From the NCBI RefSeq assembly GCF_014648695.1, contig NZ_BMRP01000010.1:104229-168228 (forward strand): a DNA stretch of 64,000 nucleotides. Direction: 5' to 3'. Below, in pieces: positions 59,298-64,000 of this stretch; position 1 is the stretch's first letter, and the number at the start of each line of letters is the position of its first letter. The position numbers and the translations under genes are program-made. Under the pieces are notes generated by a model, which saw only the letters and a program-made list of their open reading frames with translations, had not been told where the DNA came from and did not search any database. This DNA is from Streptomyces albospinus. Its GTDB lineage: Bacteria; Actinomycetota; Actinomycetes; Streptomycetales; Streptomycetaceae.

Positions 59298-60002
59298 TCA
59301 GAGCGCCGCGTACGTGCCTCGCCCAGGACGCGTCACCAGCTTCTGCTGCTTCGCCACCCGATCGAGGGTGTTGCGAACAGACTCGATCTGTCCGGGAGTC
59401 TCCTCCCGCCCCAGGGCTTCATTGATCTCCCGAGCACGCATCGGCACGCTCGACTTCTGGAGCACCTTCAGGGCGGCCTCAAGGAGACCTCCTGTGCCCT
59501 TGGCGGCCGGCTCGGCGGGGGCGGCCTGCTTCGAAGCTGCCTTCTTCGTCTTTGCCGGCGCAGCGGCCTTCTTCGCCGCGGCCTTCTTGGCAGTGCGCTT
59601 CTTGGCCGTACGGGACTTGGCGCTCGACGACGCTGCCGTACGCGGCGACGGCACGGCCGCTGCGGCCACACCCCCCGGTTCCGCCACCATCTCGGGAGCG
59701 GCAGCGGCAGCGGCAGCGGCATCGACCTCGGGGGAGTCCTGACTGGCGCTGTCACCTGCCGGTTCCACCGACGCCGGGGCCGGAGGAGCGACATCCGCCC
59801 CGACCGTGGCGAGGGGCGCGGACTGCTCAACAGGAGCAGCGGCGCCAGTCAGCACCCGCAGGTGCTCCAGGGCGTGACGCGCCGAGGTGACGCGTTGGAC
59901 CACGTCGTTGAGCTCGCCGCGCAACAGCTTTTCCTGTGCCTCGAGTTCCGGCAGTGTGCTTTCGAGGTTTTCGATGGTCTGGTGGAGAAGTGAGTCAGTC
60001 AT
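59298..60002 (-). CDS. Histone-H1-like protein: coiled coil, Ala/Lys-rich linker, winged helix
   Basis: 234 residues from ATG 60002. Residues about 5-50 are a coiled coil (IENLESTLPELEAQEKLLRG, ELNDVVQRVTSARHALEHLR). About 55-125 is Ala/Pro-rich and acidic, with a run of eight Ala. About 128-160 is Lys/Ala-rich with H1-like patterns (SRTAKKRTAKKAAAKKAAAP). The C-terminus (170-234) is a compact winged-helix-like domain (GGLLEAALKVLQKSSVPMRA; EALGREETPGQIESVRNTLD; LVTRPGRGTYAAL). The pieces suggest a DNA-binding, nucleoid-associated or regulatory protein that multimerises. It is monocistronic. Confidence 0.82.
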   Translation of the reverse strand: MTDSLLHQTIENLESTLPELEAQEKLLRGELNDVVQRVTSARHALEHLRVLTGAAAPVEQSAPLATVGADVAPPAPASVEPAGDSASQDSPEVDAAAAAAAAPEMVAEPGGVAAAAVPSPRTAASSSAKSRTAKKRTAKKAAAKKAAAPAKTKKAASKQAAPAEPAAKGTGGLLEAALKVLQKSSVPMRAREINEALGREETPGQIESVRNTLDRVAKQQKLVTRPGRGTYAAL

Positions 60003-60263
60003 GCAGTTCCTAACTTCGCAGCAGTAAGCGGGATCGCCAGTCACCGTACCGCCCCTTTGGCTGCAAGGCACGGGTCACAGCAGGTCAAGTTTGCACTGTG
60101 GCACTGCCTGTCCAAGGGGTCGGGGTGGCGTTCCCGCAGGTTGTCGGCCATTCAGGCAGACGGTTGGCGAGCGGCAAACACGTGTGGGTCTGTTGTGGTT
60201 GGGGTCTTGACGACGTCAGGAGGAACGCGGCGACGTGACCGGTAATCGCCACACCTGCTGCGA

Positions 60264-60815
60264 CGGCGCGAGGTTCTGTTCGAGCCGGTCTGGGCGCCGA
60301 AGGGCCAGGTGCCGGCGGAGCACATCCTCTCCCGCACCCTGATCCGCCCCGGCAGCCACATCCCCGGCACCATGTACTTCACCACCACCCGTGCCCACCA
60401 GGAACTCAACGGCGGCACCTTCCACGACGTCATCATCGACGAATCCCACGACGCGTACTGCGAAACCCCTTCAAGGCGACACCGACCTGGCCGAACTGGA
60501 ACGCCTCATCCACGACATCGGGCCGGACCGCATCCCGTATGTCTCCGTGGCCGCCGTCGTCAACACGGCCGGCGGGCAGCCGATCAGCCTGGCCGACCTC
60601 ACCCAGGTCCATGACCTCGCCCGCCGCCACGGCATCCTCGTCATCGTGGATGCCGCCCGCACCGTGGAGTACGCCTGGTTCATCCAGCAGCGCGACCGGG
60701 ACGGCGCCGGCACAGCGTGTCCGACATCCTCCGAGAGATGTGCGCACGTACCGACGGCGCCACCATGTCGGCGAAGAAGGACAGTTACGCCAACATCCGC
60801 GCCGGACGCGACCCC
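60264..60815 (+). pseudogene. Beta-eliminating lyase (tryptophanase / tyrosine phenol-lyase family) pseudogene
   Basis: Frame one reads EVLFEPVWAPKGQVPAEHIL and MYFTTTRAHQELNGGTFHDV. Near 60470 it shifts by one base to read TDLAELERLIHDIGPDRIPY, AAVVNTAGGQPISLADLTQV and IVDAARTVEYAWFIQQRD. Near 60715 it returns to frame one for VSDILREMCARTDGATMSAK, including the PLP-lysine context SAKKD. These are consecutive blocks of the aromatic-amino-acid lyase family. The N-terminus and the C-terminal half are missing. Clearly non-functional. Confidence 0.78.
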
Positions 60816-61305
60816 GCCACCCGAAGCAACCGCTATCCCGAGACTCGAACTCGTCCGCCCGGCTTCACCCCCACCGCCCCCGACTCCCCCTCGGACCGCA
60901 CCACATACCTCCACGAGCCGTCTGAGGCAGCCGGAGCCGGAGCCTGACGACAGAGAGATGTCGGGCACGTGCGTGAGCGATGCGTGAGGGGACGGTGGAA
61001 CATGCGAGTCGACAGCGGGACCGGAGTTCCACCCGCGTCGCCGTCCTGCTCGCCGGTGCCGCTGTGCCGGACTCGCGCGGGTTGCCGACAGCCGTTCCCG
61101 CTGATCCCCGCCATCACGTCGTCAACTTCAAATAGCAGTTGTTAAGGGGAAGTTAGAGGAAGTTGGGGGAAGTTAGGTCCATGCGGGCCGCTAACGTAAA
61201 CTCCCCACCATTTTTCCTGCCGCCCCCTTCGCAGCGCTGTCACGGACACGCCAAGATCTCCTCCGCGTCGGGCCACCCCCATACTCGGCGCAGGGAGGAG
61301 AGGGC
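60816..61305. other. Spacer upstream of the secreted beta-propeller gene
   Basis: 490 bp holding three 10-bp direct repeats (61149-61178) and presumably the promoter of the gene at 61306. No gene recognised. Confidence 0.45.
61149..61178. repeat. Three 10-bp direct repeats GAAGTTxxxx
   Basis: gaagttagag, gaagttgggg, gaagttaggt: three units with helical-turn spacing about 130 bp before the beta-propeller start. They could be a regulator site. Confidence 0.5.
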
Positions 61306-63981
61306 ATGGTGCCCCAACGGCATCGTCGACGGTTCATCACCTGCGCCGTCGTAGCCACCGCGTTCGGGCTGGCTGGTACCCAGTCGTTCGCGGCGTCAGG
61401 TGAGTCCAGACCCCGGCCCTGGAACGCGCGCCACCAGGCCGACATGGGGCGCCGGCACATCAAGGCAGTGCACGCCGGCCAGGGACAGGCCGCTGTCGCC
61501 ACCCCCGGCAGCCGGGACGGCGACTCCGATGAGGCGGAGAACTCCGCCGAAGCCACTGCACAGTTCACCGAGGCGCGGACGGCTCCCGGCGTGGTCGCGC
61601 CCGGTGCCTACGGGGCGGCCTGGCAGCAGCTCCAGTCGATGCGGCACACACGGGGCGACTGGGATCACGTCACCAAGAAGGCGTACAACGCCGACGACCC
61701 TCGCTACCGCGACGTGAACTCCAACTCCAGCGGCGGCTTCGGGAAGGTGACCGGCCGGATCACCGGAATCGCCGCGGACGACCAGGGGTATGTGTATGCA
61801 GGCGGCGCCAATGGCGGCGTCTTCCGGTCGAAGACCGGCGGCGGGCGCTGGGAGCCGATCGCCGACAAACTCCCCTCGCTGTCCACGGGGACCCTGGCCC
61901 TGGACGGCAAGAAGCGTCTCTGGTACGCCACCGGCGAGTCGAACACCGGGGCAACCGCCTTCGTCGGTACGGGCGTCTACGTTCTGGGCGATCCGCGGCG
62001 CGGGCAGTTCGCGCCCGGCAACCGGGTGGGCGGCGCCGAGCTGGAGAGTACCGTCATCCACGCGATGCGGTTCGTGGGCAACAAGGTCTGGGCGGCGACG
62101 AGCCGCGGCGTGTGGTCGCACTCCACCACCACCCTGTCGGGCCCGTGGAAGCTGGAGTTCGCCCCCAACCCGGACTATCTGCCGGGCGGTTCCAAGGCAT
62201 CCGACCCGAGCGCCCCGTACAAGAACATCGCCAATGACATCGCCATCGACCCGAAGGACCCGTCCAAGGTCCTGCTCGCCGTCGGCTGGCGTGGTGGTGA
62301 CACCTACAACGGTCTGTACGCCGAGCAGGACGGCGGCTGGAAGCGGGTCAGCGGGCTAGGTGACCTCCCCACCGGCAGTGCCGATGTCGGCAACATGACG
62401 TTCGCCACCGCTGCCGACGGCTCGCGGCTGTACGCCATCGACCAGTCGCCGGCGCAGACCACCGCCAACCCGGACAGCGGCCTCAAGGGCGTGTACGTGT
62501 CGAAGAACGGCTCGCCGTTCGGGCCGTGGACGCAGATCGCCGACTACACCAAGCTCAAGGCATCCGGGTCCGCGCTGCAGAGCGCGGGCTACCAGCCCGG
62601 CATCCAGTCCTGGTACAACCAGTTCCTCCAGGTCGACCCGGCCAACGCCGACCACCTGTACCTCGGCCTGGAAGAGGTCTTCGAGACCAAGAACGGCGGT
62701 ACGAGCTGGACCACGCCGGGCCCGTACTGGAACTTCACCTTTCCCTGCTGGAGCATCGACCCGGCCAAGCAGACCGGCGACTGCTCGCCGACCACCCACT
62801 CCGATCAGCACGCGGTCGCGATCGGCGGCTACCACGGCAAGACCTGGGCGTACGTCGGCAACGACGGCGGCATCTACCGCCGTCCGTTCAACGGCGCGGT
62901 CGACTCGGGCGGCCACGCGAAGGACTGGCAGTCCCTCAACGACGGCACCCTCGACACCCTCCAGTACTACTCGGTGGGCGTCGGCAAGGACCTCGCCCAC
63001 GGCGGAGTTTCGGTGACCGGCGGCCTCCAGGACAACGGCCAGTCGATCCTGCGCGGGCGGGACAAGGTCATGGGTTCCAACTTCGGCGGCGACGGCGCCG
63101 ACACCATCGCCGACCCCGCCAACGGCTGCAACATCGCGGCAGAGTACGTCTACCTCGACATGTGGGTCACCCAGAACTGCGGTGTCAACGACGGCTCGTG
63201 GAACACGGACCCGTCCAAGGCCACCGAGTACGAGGTGGCCCCGCCGGACAAGGACCTGGGCGGCGCCGGTGCCCGCTTCATCGCCCCGATCACCGCCGAC
63301 ACCAAGGACGGCAACACCTGGGTGGCCGGTGGCCGTCATGTGTGGGTGCAGAACAAGGGCTTCGCGATCCGGTCCGGTAAGGAGTGGAAGAGCGCCTACG
63401 ACCTCGGCGAAGGCCATGTGGCCACCGCGGTGGCGTCCTCGGGCGGCACCGTGTACGTCGGCTGGTGCGGCCCCTGCGACAGCAAGGGCTTCAGCCGGGG
63501 CATCGCGGTCGGCAACGCCGACGGCACCGGCTGGCACCAGCTCAACCTCCCGGCCGACGGCACCATCCCCAACCGCTACCTCTCCGGCTTCGAGGTCGAC
63601 CCGGCCAACGCCCAGCATGTGCACGTGGCCGTCAACGGCTTCTCCCGCAAGTGGACCGAAGGACCCGGTGCGGGCGTCGGCCATGTCTTCGAGTCGAAAA
63701 ACGGCGGCACCGACTGGACGGACATCTCGGCGAACCTGCCCGACGTCCCCGCCAACACGGTGAAGCTGCTCCCGAACGGCGGCCTCGCCCTGGGCACCGA
63801 CCTGGCCACCTTCTACCGGCCTGCCGGCGCCACCAAGTGGCAGGTGGCAGGACACAACCTCCCCACCGCGGCCGTGATGCAGCTGCGCCTCGGCCCGGAC
63901 GGCAAGCTGTACGCCGCCACCCACGGCCGCGGCATATGGTCCCTCGACGTACGGCACCTCAAGGCCACCCGTAACGACTGA
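61306..63981 (+). CDS. Large secreted beta-propeller protein (sortilin/BNR-repeat like)
   Basis: 891 residues, ATG 61306 just after GGGAGGAGAGGGC. The N-terminus QRHRRRFITCAVVATAFGLA has a Tat-like Arg cluster and a signal core ending SFAA. The body has many Asp-box/BNR-like turns, for example GGVFRSKTGGGRWEPI, VFETKNGGTSWTTPG, VFESKNGGTDWTDIS, separated by VDPANADHLYLG and VDPANAQHVHVAV strands. These are the marks of VPS10/sortilin or GH74/sialidase-type double propellers. Cys pairs (TFPCWSIDP...GDCSP; GWCGPCDS) suggest disulfides. Enzymatic activity cannot be assigned; carbohydrate binding or hydrolysis is possible. Complete within the window. Confidence 0.88.
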   Translation: MVPQRHRRRFITCAVVATAFGLAGTQSFAASGESRPRPWNARHQADMGRRHIKAVHAGQGQAAVATPGSRDGDSDEAENSAEATAQFTEARTAPGVVAPGAYGAAWQQLQSMRHTRGDWDHVTKKAYNADDPRYRDVNSNSSGGFGKVTGRITGIAADDQGYVYAGGANGGVFRSKTGGGRWEPIADKLPSLSTGTLALDGKKRLWYATGESNTGATAFVGTGVYVLGDPRRGQFAPGNRVGGAELESTVIHAMRFVGNKVWAATSRGVWSHSTTTLSGPWKLEFAPNPDYLPGGSKASDPSAPYKNIANDIAIDPKDPSKVLLAVGWRGGDTYNGLYAEQDGGWKRVSGLGDLPTGSADVGNMTFATAADGSRLYAIDQSPAQTTANPDSGLKGVYVSKNGSPFGPWTQIADYTKLKASGSALQSAGYQPGIQSWYNQFLQVDPANADHLYLGLEEVFETKNGGTSWTTPGPYWNFTFPCWSIDPAKQTGDCSPTTHSDQHAVAIGGYHGKTWAYVGNDGGIYRRPFNGAVDSGGHAKDWQSLNDGTLDTLQYYSVGVGKDLAHGGVSVTGGLQDNGQSILRGRDKVMGSNFGGDGADTIADPANGCNIAAEYVYLDMWVTQNCGVNDGSWNTDPSKATEYEVAPPDKDLGGAGARFIAPITADTKDGNTWVAGGRHVWVQNKGFAIRSGKEWKSAYDLGEGHVATAVASSGGTVYVGWCGPCDSKGFSRGIAVGNADGTGWHQLNLPADGTIPNRYLSGFEVDPANAQHVHVAVNGFSRKWTEGPGAGVGHVFESKNGGTDWTDISANLPDVPANTVKLLPNGGLALGTDLATFYRPAGATKWQVAGHNLPTAAVMQLRLGPDGKLYAATHGRGIWSLDVRHLKATRND

Positions 63982-64000
63982 CCACGACGGATCCCCGTCA

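Noticed and set aside
61149..61178. PHO box upstream of the secreted propeller
   Set aside because: The repeats do not match the GTTCACCC-type 11-bp PhoP units.
62356..63957. 533-residue frame antisense to the beta-propeller gene
   Set aside because: Composition (V/G/A-rich) is that of an antisense shadow; the plus strand has signal peptide, Shine-Dalgarno and BNR motifs.

Overview
The window looks like an accessory stretch of a Streptomyces (or close relative) chromosome. The DNA is very GC-rich with strong G/C bias at codon third positions, GTG starts are common, and GTGA/ATGA start-stop overlaps recur. Several families are typical of the genus: an HbpS-type haem-binding protein beside a SenS/SenR pair, MocR, WYL and GlxA-type regulators, PPK2, DUF308 and secreted beta-propellers. 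I see no rRNA, tRNA, insertion sequence, phage module or CRISPR array. Every identification rests on reading the translated sequence and recalled family features; no database was searched.

Layout. 1-2.8 kb: a ferric-reductase-like membrane protein (cut by the window edge) divergent from an OmpR-type two-component system. 3-7.6 kb: a CBS-BON protein, PPK2, decayed CBS genes, a broken GNAT/CoA-binding protein and a DUF308 membrane protein, resembling an eroded dormancy/energy-stress island. 8-13.8 kb: argG with an apparently leaderless, ArgR-type promoter, a membrane protein, MepB, a MocR regulator and DoxX. 14.4-22.1 kb: an overlapping ACP / ketosynthase / thioester-reductase operon, two FAD monooxygenases, a TetR regulator with inverted-repeat operators, and a cupin. 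22.6-25.3 kb: hbpS divergent from senS-senR. 25.9-28.6 kb: a PhyH-type dioxygenase, then a GlxA regulator with its isochorismatase-like hydrolase. 29.5-36.9 kb: secreted proteins (a tandem pair with a three-fold Cys repeat, a Val/Lys-rich Gly-tailed protein, a PNGase-A-like enzyme) plus a methyltransferase and panD. 37-44 kb: an RraA-like gene broken at a pentanucleotide repeat, a PEP-mutase-like enzyme, a SpoIIE-type phosphatase, a frameshifted RmlD-like gene, DinB and a WYL regulator. 44.8-54 kb: a lipoprotein/histidine-kinase pair without response regulator, MFS/LysR, a secreted adenosine deaminase, acylphosphatase, CHMI and a double-GNAT protein. 54.7-64 kb: ACT and DUF1877 proteins, an APC permease with a long AT-rich leader, an H1-like protein, a beta-eliminating-lyase pseudogene and a large secreted beta-propeller.

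Two themes run through the window. First, decay: at least a dozen gene fragments (CBS, AsnC, two methyltransferases, RraA, alpha/beta hydrolase, PLD, DinB, PadR, beta-eliminating lyase and others) lie between intact genes, so much apparently empty DNA is gene graveyard. Second, short tandem repeats, often of 9 bp (three codons), recur in spacers, and one 5-bp repeat sits exactly at a frameshift. The most promising functional unit is the ACP-KS-reductase operon with the flavin monooxygenases; the pair of three-repeat secreted proteins and the Val/Lys-rich secreted protein are the clearest uncharacterised products.
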